This document shows, in pieces, positions 27,532 to 34,674 of a stretch of 64,000 nt of DNA. Below the pieces are notes generated by a model that saw only the letters and a list, made by a program, of their open reading frames with translations, was not told the origin of the DNA and did not search any database. Numbering within the stretch: position 1 is the first letter of the stretch; each line of letters begins with the position of its first letter. Source of the stretch: UBA1351 sp965140555. Lineage in GTDB: Bacteria > Bacillota > Clostridia > Lachnospirales > Vallitaleaceae. Location of the stretch: assembly GCA_965140555.1 (NCBI GenBank), contig OZ223259.1, positions 868,001-932,000 on the forward strand, read 5' to 3'. Both the position numbers and the translations under genes were made by a program.

Positions 27532-28590
27532 ATGAACACTCCGGTTATAGAAACGAATTTTGCTTTTGAATTCATTTACAACCTAATGGGGATTGCTTAT
27601 TACGAAACTAAAAACCCATCCACCGAAGATTTATCCACACAACGTTTTGCCCATTTTGTGACGGGTTACATTCACGAAATCTATAATGATATTCCACATA
27701 TGGTCCGTAATGACATACACTTGTTCTTAAATGATTTCAGTAGCTTCTATGTTTCTTTATTACATATAGTTATTAATGAAACGATTCAAACACCTTTAGA
27801 ACTTATAGAACGTCTTCGCAATATGGATATACATGAATTTTTAAACCTCTATCTAGAAGGAAATGAAATTCCACTCCAAACAGATTCCCCTAAAGACGCG
27901 TTGGATTCAGCTTTGGATGAGCTCACTAAATCCCGTCATGACTTAGCTAAGGATAAGGAACTCTTCTATGAATTTCTTGAGTTTGGTAGCGTCATCATGA
28001 AACGACTTGACGAATCTTTTTCCTACTATTACCGCCATTTTTTCCAACCACAAGAAGCCGAATTGGATCGCCAACTTAAACGCCTTCAAAAACATCATCA
28101 AATGATCTATGATGATAATCCTGAAGGATTCATTAACTCGATTCTTTTTCAAAGCAAGGAGTCTCTCAATGATTCGCAAACAGAAATCCATATCTACCTA
28201 GGCTATTATTATGGTGATCGAATTTCTGTCGCCTACGGAAGCAAGCATGAAGTATATTTTTTCTATGGCGCAAGCGCCGAGAAAAAACTCTATTCCGAAA
28301 ACCACCGTATCCAATATGATGAGTTAATCAAATCCTTAGCCGATGATACACGACGTAATCTCATACGGTTTTTAATGAATTCCCCTCATTATAATAAGGA
28401 AATAGCTGATCATCTAGGCATCACTACTGCCACAATCAGCTATCATATAAGTCGTCTCGTTGATATAGGTATTATCCACTTGAAATATCAAGAAGGTAAA
28501 CGTATATACTATCAGGTAGATATGGATCGATTCAATCAATTATTTGATGGTCTACGTCGTTATTTGATTTCGTCTGTAACCGACTACTGA
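27532..28590 (+). CDS. ArsR-family winged-helix regulator with long N-terminal domain
   Basis: 352 residues from the ATG at 27532, preceded by AGAAGG; an upstream TTG 13 codons earlier lacks a site. The C-terminal ~85 residues are an ArsR-type winged helix (DELIKSLADDTRRNLIRFLMN, then the recognition helix ITTATISYHISRLVDIGII and the wing EGKRIYYQVD). The N-terminal ~260 residues are helical with no recognised motif, apart from a Gly/Tyr-rich stretch (IYLGYYYGDR); this large extension is seen in some Firmicute ArsR-like regulators of unknown ligand. No metal-binding cysteines are present. It converges on the MutS-like gene and overlaps its end by seven bases. Confidence 0.82.
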   Translation: MNTPVIETNFAFEFIYNLMGIAYYETKNPSTEDLSTQRFAHFVTGYIHEIYNDIPHMVRNDIHLFLNDFSSFYVSLLHIVINETIQTPLELIERLRNMDIHEFLNLYLEGNEIPLQTDSPKDALDSALDELTKSRHDLAKDKELFYEFLEFGSVIMKRLDESFSYYYRHFFQPQEAELDRQLKRLQKHHQMIYDDNPEGFINSILFQSKESLNDSQTEIHIYLGYYYGDRISVAYGSKHEVYFFYGASAEKKLYSENHRIQYDELIKSLADDTRRNLIRFLMNSPHYNKEIADHLGITTATISYHISRLVDIGIIHLKYQEGKRIYYQVDMDRFNQLFDGLRRYLISSVTDY

Positions 28591-30155
28591 TTCAACAAAC
28601 GCTCAAAACTCATACCATATTGATCAGCAATCCTTTTGGCGTAACTACGACCTAGCGGTTTACCCATTTCAATTTTATAGGGTGCATGCTCCATATCCCG
28701 ACCTGCAATGAAACTTATCGGTTGCATGTTCGGGATTTCTTGTTGTATAGAATCTGAAAGTTCATGTAAATGGGTATTAAATATCACATAACTTTTCTGA
28801 TCATATATTGCATGAAGGGTTTCTATTGCAATTTGCAAACTTTCATGATGGGATGTTCCTGAAAAAGATTCATTCATAAAATAAAAAGCCTGTCCATCTC
28901 CCGCGTCATAAAGCATTTTAAATCGACGACATTCTTCCCCCAATCGGCCATATTCCACCGTATCTTTCTCTTCTCTAGGAAAGTGTAGATAGATACCGGA
29001 CACATAAGGTAACATCGCTTTCTCTGCGGGCACAGGAAATCCCAATTGGGCAAACCAGATACATTGTGCCAAAGCTGTCGTTATCGTCGTTTTCCCTCCT
29101 CTATTTGCTCCTGTAAGAATCAGAATCCTCCTATTCTCATCAAAGGATATACTGTTATTTACAACCAATTCCTTATCTTTGGTATACCCTAGTTGCAAAT
29201 TGTACAGTCCTTCAATGGCTCCTCCCGTTTTCCACTCAGGAAACGTCCATCGATGCCCTCGTTTCTTTAACTGCTGAACATGGCGATAACCAACTATATA
29301 ATACGGTAATTCCATTTTCATTAGACTTAAATATTCCAAAATCTTCTCAATAAACTGATCACAAAAACGAATCAACTGTAGCATCGCCGGTTCAATAATC
29401 TTCTCCAATTGGTTCAGCGCATCCGGCGGTGCAATAGACTCTCTGGCAAAAATTTTACGCGGAATGAGCATGACTTCTCTTACGCCCTTACCTATATAAT
29501 ACTCCATTTTTTTATTAAAGCGACTGTACTTGAATTCCTCTTCGCTTAATTCAAGCAAAATCGCTTCTATCGGTTGTAAGTACTCATCCAAATTCAAGCC
29601 GATTTTCATACTCTTTATTTCAGATTGTAATGTTTTGATATGATGTACATCTTCCAAAAAAGCTTCATATATTGATGAGGAAATAATCTCTTTATACATC
29701 TGATGCAATTGTCGTAGTCCATCGGAAGCCAGTGGCAGTTTTTCAAGTGCTGCTATTGCTTGTCCAACCATTTTATGAATGAGCAACACCTCTTCCATAC
29801 GCTTCATCAAATTATAAACTGTTGCCTCTTTTTCAAAAGCGAATTTACTCATCGTTAAAAGATGGTATGCTTCCTCTCCTACGCCATAGAGTTCAAACAG
29901 TATATCCTCATGGTCTAAAAACTCTTTCATAATCCCTTGCCTGTAAACCGTATCTTTTTGGTGTACAGGATACTCTTGAATCAATGCACGTATGTTAATT
30001 TTATCCTCACTTTGCAAAATTTCTTCCAACACATCAATGGTCATATCATCCATATCATCATCTGATAGTCGTCCGGTTGCAGACTCTCGACTGTGTTCCC
30101 AAAGTAAACTAATTCCGACAGAAGGCAGCTGATTTATAGGCATCTCTAAACGCAT
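28584..30155 (-). CDS. MutS-like ATPase B (mutsL-B), no mismatch-recognition domain
   Basis: 523 residues. The C-terminal third is a MutS-type ABC ATPase: Walker A in LTGANRGGKTTITTA, a Walker B region FYFMNESFSGTSH with Asn where MutS has Asp, an H-loop-like NTHLHELSD, and a family-specific end KPLGRSYAKRIADQYG. The N-terminal ~330 residues are helical (MutS core/lever-like). The mismatch-binding domain I with its F-x-E motif is absent, so mismatch repair is unlikely. Related MutS-like pairs include the KamB/KamC reactivase of the B12-dependent lysine 5,6-aminomutase. It is the last gene of the operon; its start overlaps its paralogue by 10 bases and is preceded by GAAGGTG. Confidence 0.82.
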   Translation of the reverse strand: MRLEMPINQLPSVGISLLWEHSRESATGRLSDDDMDDMTIDVLEEILQSEDKINIRALIQEYPVHQKDTVYRQGIMKEFLDHEDILFELYGVGEEAYHLLTMSKFAFEKEATVYNLMKRMEEVLLIHKMVGQAIAALEKLPLASDGLRQLHQMYKEIISSSIYEAFLEDVHHIKTLQSEIKSMKIGLNLDEYLQPIEAILLELSEEEFKYSRFNKKMEYYIGKGVREVMLIPRKIFARESIAPPDALNQLEKIIEPAMLQLIRFCDQFIEKILEYLSLMKMELPYYIVGYRHVQQLKKRGHRWTFPEWKTGGAIEGLYNLQLGYTKDKELVVNNSISFDENRRILILTGANRGGKTTITTALAQCIWFAQLGFPVPAEKAMLPYVSGIYLHFPREEKDTVEYGRLGEECRRFKMLYDAGDGQAFYFMNESFSGTSHHESLQIAIETLHAIYDQKSYVIFNTHLHELSDSIQQEIPNMQPISFIAGRDMEHAPYKIEMGKPLGRSYAKRIADQYGMSFERLLNQ

Positions 30156-31735
30156 TTCTCATCACCTTCTTTCTCTTTACCTGTCAATTGACTATACGTC
30201 ACCCCATATCTTGATGCAATTTCCATAGCATAACTTCGCCCTAACGGTTTACGCACTTCCATTTCATAACTGATTTGATGATTATTCATCTTCGTCACCA
30301 AACTCTTAGGATATTGAGGTGTATGTATTAAATGTTCCTCCGTTTGTTCGTCTATCCAGTGCGTAACTTCATCATATAATTCATGTAGATGCGTATTATA
30401 CACAAAAGGTATCCCCTTTGACAGCAACGCTTTTACTGCCTCTGCCGCTATACTCAAACTCTCTAAATGACTCGTTCCCGCAAAGGATTCATTCATCAAG
30501 ACTAACGTTCTGGGATTTGTTTCTTTAAATAGTGCGACAAACATCTCACATTCTTTTCCAAATTTACCTTTATCCAGATTTTCTTTCTCAGACACGGGAA
30601 AATGGGATAGAATATTATCTGCCAATCCCATATGTGCTGACGCTGCGGGCACATAAAGACCAAGTTGTCCCAACAGTTGTATCTGCCCGATACATTGAGT
30701 GAACGTTGTTTTACCGCCTCGATTGGCTCCTGTTATAATATAGGCTTGATTGCTTTTATCCATGTCAAAATTATTAGTAATAATCGTCTCTTCCTGATCT
30801 CTCAATGCAAGATTGATATTATATCCCTTTATAAAATGTAAATTGTAGTCTCCTTCATGAAAGGTCGGCTTGCACATTGGCAACCCTTTGCTTTCCATCT
30901 GAGTAATAAGCCTGTGACCAGATTCATAAAATGTCACTTCATCATGTAGCTGAATAAACGGTGTAATATCCATGCGGGTATATGTTTTGACAAAATTCTC
31001 CATCTTAGGTTTATGTTCTCTTAATGCATACTCAATCTCTTCCAATACTTTATAGTTTAAACGTCCGATACGAAAAACAGGCACATAACTGGCTATCCGT
31101 TGTCCTAAGAACTCCGGATTTAAGGACAAGGTGTCTGATACATGCCTGAATGCTTTTGGATAACGGTGATGATGCGTTTCAACACTCGTCACCTGAGCAA
31201 ACTTCGGACGAAGTCCTGATGTCATATTCACACTCAACACGGCACTTTTAATTTGAGAAAAAATATATTTGATTTCGCGTAAATCTTTTTTCATTGTTTT
31301 AAATGTATCCGTTTCCAGATTTCTTTCCACATCTTCTTTCAGACACAAAAGACCTTGAGACGTCAGCGGATAAAACCTTAGAATTTGGTTTAGCTCCTCT
31401 AACGCCTCAATAGATTTTTCCATCAATATCACCAAATCAATAATACGATACAAATTGGATTGCTCATATAACTTTGCATTATATAATGGTTTCAAATCAT
31501 AAAATCGTTCCAATGCTTCCGATAACTCCTGCATCAGACCTTTATTTTGATAGAAATCTTCCAATATTACCTGGCGATAGTGAATGGTCTCTTTGTCCAT
31601 GCATAATGAAAAAAGAATCTCATCATTTGCAAGGAGTCTATCATAGACTCCTTGCAAATTGAGATTCTCAATAATCTGTCGATCTAACGTATGTCGATTA
31701 CTCTCCGGCAACCATATGATACTATTAAACTCCAT
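30146..31735 (-). CDS. MutS-like ATPase A (mutsL-A), paralogue of the downstream gene
   Basis: 529 residues, same architecture as its neighbour: helical N-terminal part, then an ATPase with ITGANRGGKTTFTQC, LVLMNESFAGTSHLES (Asn-Glu in place of Asp-Glu), YNTHLHELYDEV and the shared end KPLGRSYAMEIASRYG. No domain I and no helix-turn-helix clamp tail as in MutS. The two proteins probably form a heterodimer, like other paired MutS-family proteins; this is inferred. The gene begins nine bases after the adenosyltransferase stop, with AGGGAGAG as ribosome binding site, and contains a large palindrome at 31614-31668 near its 5' end. Confidence 0.82.
   Translation of the reverse strand: MEFNSIIWLPESNRHTLDRQIIENLNLQGVYDRLLANDEILFSLCMDKETIHYRQVILEDFYQNKGLMQELSEALERFYDLKPLYNAKLYEQSNLYRIIDLVILMEKSIEALEELNQILRFYPLTSQGLLCLKEDVERNLETDTFKTMKKDLREIKYIFSQIKSAVLSVNMTSGLRPKFAQVTSVETHHHRYPKAFRHVSDTLSLNPEFLGQRIASYVPVFRIGRLNYKVLEEIEYALREHKPKMENFVKTYTRMDITPFIQLHDEVTFYESGHRLITQMESKGLPMCKPTFHEGDYNLHFIKGYNINLALRDQEETIITNNFDMDKSNQAYIITGANRGGKTTFTQCIGQIQLLGQLGLYVPAASAHMGLADNILSHFPVSEKENLDKGKFGKECEMFVALFKETNPRTLVLMNESFAGTSHLESLSIAAEAVKALLSKGIPFVYNTHLHELYDEVTHWIDEQTEEHLIHTPQYPKSLVTKMNNHQISYEMEVRKPLGRSYAMEIASRYGVTYSQLTGKEKEGDEKCV
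31614..31668. repeat. long near-perfect palindrome inside the first MutS-like gene
   Basis: Arms of 25 bp (9 + 16, with a two-base bulge on one side) surround a three-base loop: ATTTGCAAGGAGTCTA (31625-31640) against its exact complement (31644-31659), extended by AGAATCTCA (31614-31622) against TGAGATTCT (31660-31668). It covers codons ~23-41. Sense reads LQGVYDRLLAN and antisense reads LQGVYHRLLAN. In mRNA it would be a very stable hairpin. Confidence 0.9.
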
Positions 31736-31744
31736 TGTCTCTCC

Positions 31745-32338
31745 CTACTGACGCAATGTCATCTCTTCCTCTTCAATCTTGAACACATAGTTCAAATAAC
31801 GCGCAGTCTGGAACAAATAATCGGCTAATCGATTAATGTATTGATAATCCACAGGTACTTGCTGAATGACCTTTTGTTCCAATAACTCCTCAACATGCCT
31901 TACAAATACACGTTCACATCGCCGTGTAACACTCCTTACAACGTGGGTATATGTTGCAGTTACATGTCCGCTCATATAAATAAAATGATGTAGAACACCT
32001 GTTTTTTGCGTCATTGTATCAATACGCTGTTCCAAATAATCAATTTCTTCTTTGGATACAAGCTCCTGTCCGAATCCTGTTGTGACATCACTCCCTATGC
32101 GAAACATTGCATATTGTATGTTCGCAAGATCTTTGCAAAGCACATCAAACAAATCCCGGTCCACATTATCAGCCAAATTACTGACTTCGTTATTGATTAG
32201 GCTTCTTAAATGCCCGACTCCACTGTTGATTTCATCAATACTGCCTTGAAGTTCAATCAGCAGACTTCCTTTCGATACTTTATCTCCATAAAAATTGGAA
32301 GTTTGACCATAATCACCTTGTCTTGTATAAATCGGCAT
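31745..32338 (-). CDS. PduO-type cob(I)alamin adenosyltransferase
   Basis: 197 residues. It transfers the adenosyl group from ATP to cob(I)alamin to make adenosylcobalamin. Motifs of the PduO/MMAB family are visible: YTRQGDYGQTSNF at the start (ATP-binding loop, usually T-R-x-G-D-x-G-x-T), R-R-C-E-R (~140; RSVTRRCERVF) and the C-terminal INRLADYLFQTARYLN. It is cytosolic. It is the third gene in the operon, between the aldo/keto reductase (15 bases) and the first MutS-like gene (nine bases). No cobalamin riboswitch was seen upstream. Its presence next to a predicted adenosylcobalamin sensor is the main evidence that the operon revolves around that cofactor. Confidence 0.9.
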   Translation of the reverse strand: MPIYTRQGDYGQTSNFYGDKVSKGSLLIELQGSIDEINSGVGHLRSLINNEVSNLADNVDRDLFDVLCKDLANIQYAMFRIGSDVTTGFGQELVSKEEIDYLEQRIDTMTQKTGVLHHFIYMSGHVTATYTHVVRSVTRRCERVFVRHVEELLEQKVIQQVPVDYQYINRLADYLFQTARYLNYVFKIEEEEMTLRQ

Positions 32339-32353
32339 TTTTGCCTCCTTTTT

Positions 32354-33307
32354 CTAATGTAGGCTATAACTCGCTTGTTCTATGCGCATCATATCCTCTT
32401 TCGTTAATTGTATATCTGAAACGCCTAGTGCACATCGAAGCTGTTGTGGATTTCTAAGTCCTACAATAGCACCCGTAACAGCCTCATGTTGTAATGTCCA
32501 TGCAACTGCCACTTGCGGCACTTGGCATCCTTTTTCCTGTGCTATTTCCTGTAATGTATCAACGACTTGCAAATGCACTGATAATTGAGGCTCATTAAAC
32601 GCATCGGCTGATTTTCTCCAATCATCTTCCGGCAGACTAAGGATACGATCACGCGTCATCTTCCCGGTTAGCAATCCACTCGCCATTGGTGAATAAACAA
32701 TCGTCCCAATTTGATGTTCTTTACAATAAGGTAAAATATCGTTTTCAATATCCCGTGACAGCATATTATAAGGCGGTTGTAGTGATGTTATCGGCGCTAT
32801 ATCCGCTATCCGTTCCATTTGACTCACCGTGAAATTGGATACACCAAGATAGCGAACCTTACCTTCTCGAACCATTTCTGACATTTCTGCCCAGGCTTCT
32901 TCTATGTCTTCTTCCGGATGTGGCCAATGAATCTGTAACATATCAATAACATTGACGCGTAGACGTCGCAGACTACTCTCCACTTCCTTGCGAACACTCT
33001 TAGCTGTTAATTTGTGTTGAATTTCATTTTTGTCATTCCATGTAATTCCAAGTTTAGTAAAAATCAACGGTCGGTTATGCATATGTTTTAATGCTCTTCC
33101 GATAACCTCTTCACTGTGTCCGCATCCATAGATAGGTGCCGTATCAATCCAATTAATGCCTTGATCCACTGCTCGAATAATGGTCTCAATCGATTCATTA
33201 TCTTTTTGATTTCCCCATCCTAGTCGTCCGGGTCCACCTATAGCCCAAGTACCCAATCCTACTTGTGAAATTACTAAGTCACTATTTCCTAATCGTTTTT
33301 GCTTCAT
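32354..33307 (-). CDS. aldo/keto reductase
   Basis: 317 residues from the ATG at 33307 (MKQKRLGNSDLVISQVGLGTW). Longer in-frame starts overlap the previous gene and lie on its ribosome binding site. It is an (alpha/beta)8-barrel NADPH-dependent oxidoreductase with the catalytic tetrad visible as Asp in WIDTAPIYG, Tyr in the same stretch, Lys in IFTKLG and His in LQIHWPHP. The subfamily resembles YajO/Tas-like and auxin-induced-protein-like reductases. Substrate unknown. It overlaps the B12-sensor gene by 26 bases, so translation is probably coupled. Its place in a cobalamin-linked operon may mean it reduces a carbonyl product or damaged metabolite; this is a guess. Confidence 0.88.
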   Translation of the reverse strand: MKQKRLGNSDLVISQVGLGTWAIGGPGRLGWGNQKDNESIETIIRAVDQGINWIDTAPIYGCGHSEEVIGRALKHMHNRPLIFTKLGITWNDKNEIQHKLTAKSVRKEVESSLRRLRVNVIDMLQIHWPHPEEDIEEAWAEMSEMVREGKVRYLGVSNFTVSQMERIADIAPITSLQPPYNMLSRDIENDILPYCKEHQIGTIVYSPMASGLLTGKMTRDRILSLPEDDWRKSADAFNEPQLSVHLQVVDTLQEIAQEKGCQVPQVAVAWTLQHEAVTGAIVGLRNPQQLRCALGVSDIQLTKEDMMRIEQASYSLH

Positions 33308-34202
33308 AAGATACACCATCCTTTGAATATATACCCATAAGTTGTGCATATAGTCCATCAAAGTTTGTAGCGGTTATATCTGCCTGGCTCTCCAAATGTA
33401 CCCCCGATGAGAGCGCCTGCCCCCCAACCGCAATGAACATTTCCGGCTTATGCTGTTGGATGATTTGCATCAGATTATCAAGCGCATCAAGATGATAGGT
33501 CAATGTTGCTGAGATAGCAATGAGTGCAGGATTCATTTTATCGAGAAGATCAAGAACCTCCTTCGTCGGTATACGATTACCGATAAAAAAGGGATCAAAT
33601 CCTAGCAATGCAAAATAGTCTGCAATCATACGTATCCCAAAAGTGTGCGATTCACTTGATAAGGACATACAAATCACTGTTCTACCTTTTCCAATCGGAT
33701 ATAGCGGTTCTAATATCGTCGTGGAAATACGTGAAATCATTGTATAAAAAACACTCGATATGAAGTGTTCTTTAGCAACAGAAATCTCTCCGTCTTCCCA
33801 AAGTTGTCCTGTTCTAACAAGCAACGGTACAAAGACTTCCTCGTAGATCTGGATAATTCTTACGCGATTCATCTCAAGCGATGTCATCAGTGCAATGGCT
33901 TCTCGATCTTTTTCTGATAATAGTAGCTGCCACAACTCTTCTTGCAATTGGGCTAAAAAAAGACCGTCAAACCCTGCCTCTGACTCCGACTCATGTGAGC
34001 GTCCTAAAAGATAGTCGATGGATGTATAAAATTGGTCCGCAATGGATGCCAATATATCTTGATTAGGAAAACGGGTCTTCTTCTCATAATTAGCAATAGT
34101 TGTCTGTCCAAGACCAAGTCGTTTGCCTAATGTCTGCTGACTCATATGATGTTTTTTCCTTAAATCCTTTAATATATCACCAAATTCATTCACTGTAGCC
34201 AC
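33282..34202 (-). CDS. XRE-family regulator with CarH-like B12-binding module
   Basis: 306 residues. Residues ~8-62 are an HTH_3/XRE DNA-binding domain (MSQQTLGKRLGLGQTTIANYE). A helical cap (~75-165) carries Trp135-x9-Glu145-His146, the W-x9-E-H motif that in CarH/LitR shields the adenosyl group of adenosylcobalamin. A Rossmann-type B12-binding domain (~172-290) has Glu184-x-His186-x-x-Gly189, the lower-ligand motif, and VGGQAL near its end. CarH proteins use a MerR-type HTH, so this is a domain-swapped relative. By analogy it may respond to adenosylcobalamin level or to light. The start is GTG at 34202; a GTG three codons later (34193) with GAGGTG upstream is also plausible. First gene of the operon; an inverted repeat lies in its promoter. 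Confidence 0.85.
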   Translation of the reverse strand: MATVNEFGDILKDLRKKHHMSQQTLGKRLGLGQTTIANYEKKTRFPNQDILASIADQFYTSIDYLLGRSHESESEAGFDGLFLAQLQEELWQLLLSEKDREAIALMTSLEMNRVRIIQIYEEVFVPLLVRTGQLWEDGEISVAKEHFISSVFYTMISRISTTILEPLYPIGKGRTVICMSLSSESHTFGIRMIADYFALLGFDPFFIGNRIPTKEVLDLLDKMNPALIAISATLTYHLDALDNLMQIIQQHKPEMFIAVGGQALSSGVHLESQADITATNFDGLYAQLMGIYSKDGVSYEAKTIRK

Positions 34203-34213
34203 CTCGTTCTCCT

Positions 34214-34243
34214 ATTATATCACGCCTCGTGATGTACTAACAA
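34214..34243 (-). promoter_or_regulatory. operon promoter with overlapping operator-like inverted repeat
   Basis: On the minus strand TTGTTA (34238-34243), an 18-base spacer and TGA-TATAAT (-10 at 34214-34219) form a good promoter. The spacer contains the perfect repeat ATCACG-CCT-CGTGAT (34219-34233), positioned so that a bound protein would block RNA polymerase. The XRE/B12 protein is the obvious candidate. Confidence 0.65.
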
Positions 34244-34674
34244 GATACGCCGTGCCTCTTCTTGTTCAATCTAATATATACCGCCATATTCACCAAGTTC
34301 TTTATGCAAAATAAAGCCTCTATAACATAGTACGAGACTTTGCACCTTTTCGGATTCCTTTTTCAGTTGTTCTACAGCTAAACATTATATAAAAGAATAA
34401 ATGGTTGACTCTTTTCATACCTCGTCTCCTTTATATCCCTATTAAACTTGAACTCTCTCAAATATGGTGAAATTGCTTAACATTTCTGTTAATTTCATGT
34501 AATCTTTTGTGATACATCTATCATATCATAGGTTCACCGATTAATCAAAGAAAAGAACGGTTGCACCAAATGAATTTGTGTGATAAACTTTATCAAGTTA
34601 TAGTTTTTTATTAGATTTAGGTCGTGGCTAATGTATCGATTCCTTCAGTACATGACCGATAATGGAGGTTCACA
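34244..34674. promoter_or_regulatory. long leader region between divergent genes, two inverted repeats
   Basis: No gene is seen here. It holds TTAACA-TTTC-TGTTAA (34477-34492) and TGATAAA-C-TTTATCA (34581-34595), either of which could be an operator or RNA stem upstream of the ABC-F gene. Short 14-codon frames with poor ribosome binding sites occur, and an attenuator peptide as in some ABC-F genes cannot be shown. No cobalamin riboswitch motif was found on the minus strand. Confidence 0.35.

Noticed and set aside
31474..31662. 62-codon plus-strand open frame overlapping the first MutS-like gene
   Set aside because: It mirrors the sense peptide only because it crosses the palindrome at 31614-31668, and it has no ribosome binding site.
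28584..31735. Assignment of the MutS-like genes to DNA mismatch repair (mutS/mutS2)
   Set aside because: No mismatch-recognition domain, no Smr domain as in MutS2, an altered Walker B and a cobalamin-related neighbourhood.
34203..34674. Possible cobalamin riboswitch upstream of the B12 operon
   Set aside because: No B12-box sequence was found on the minus strand and the 5' leader is only about ten to twenty bases long from the predicted start site.
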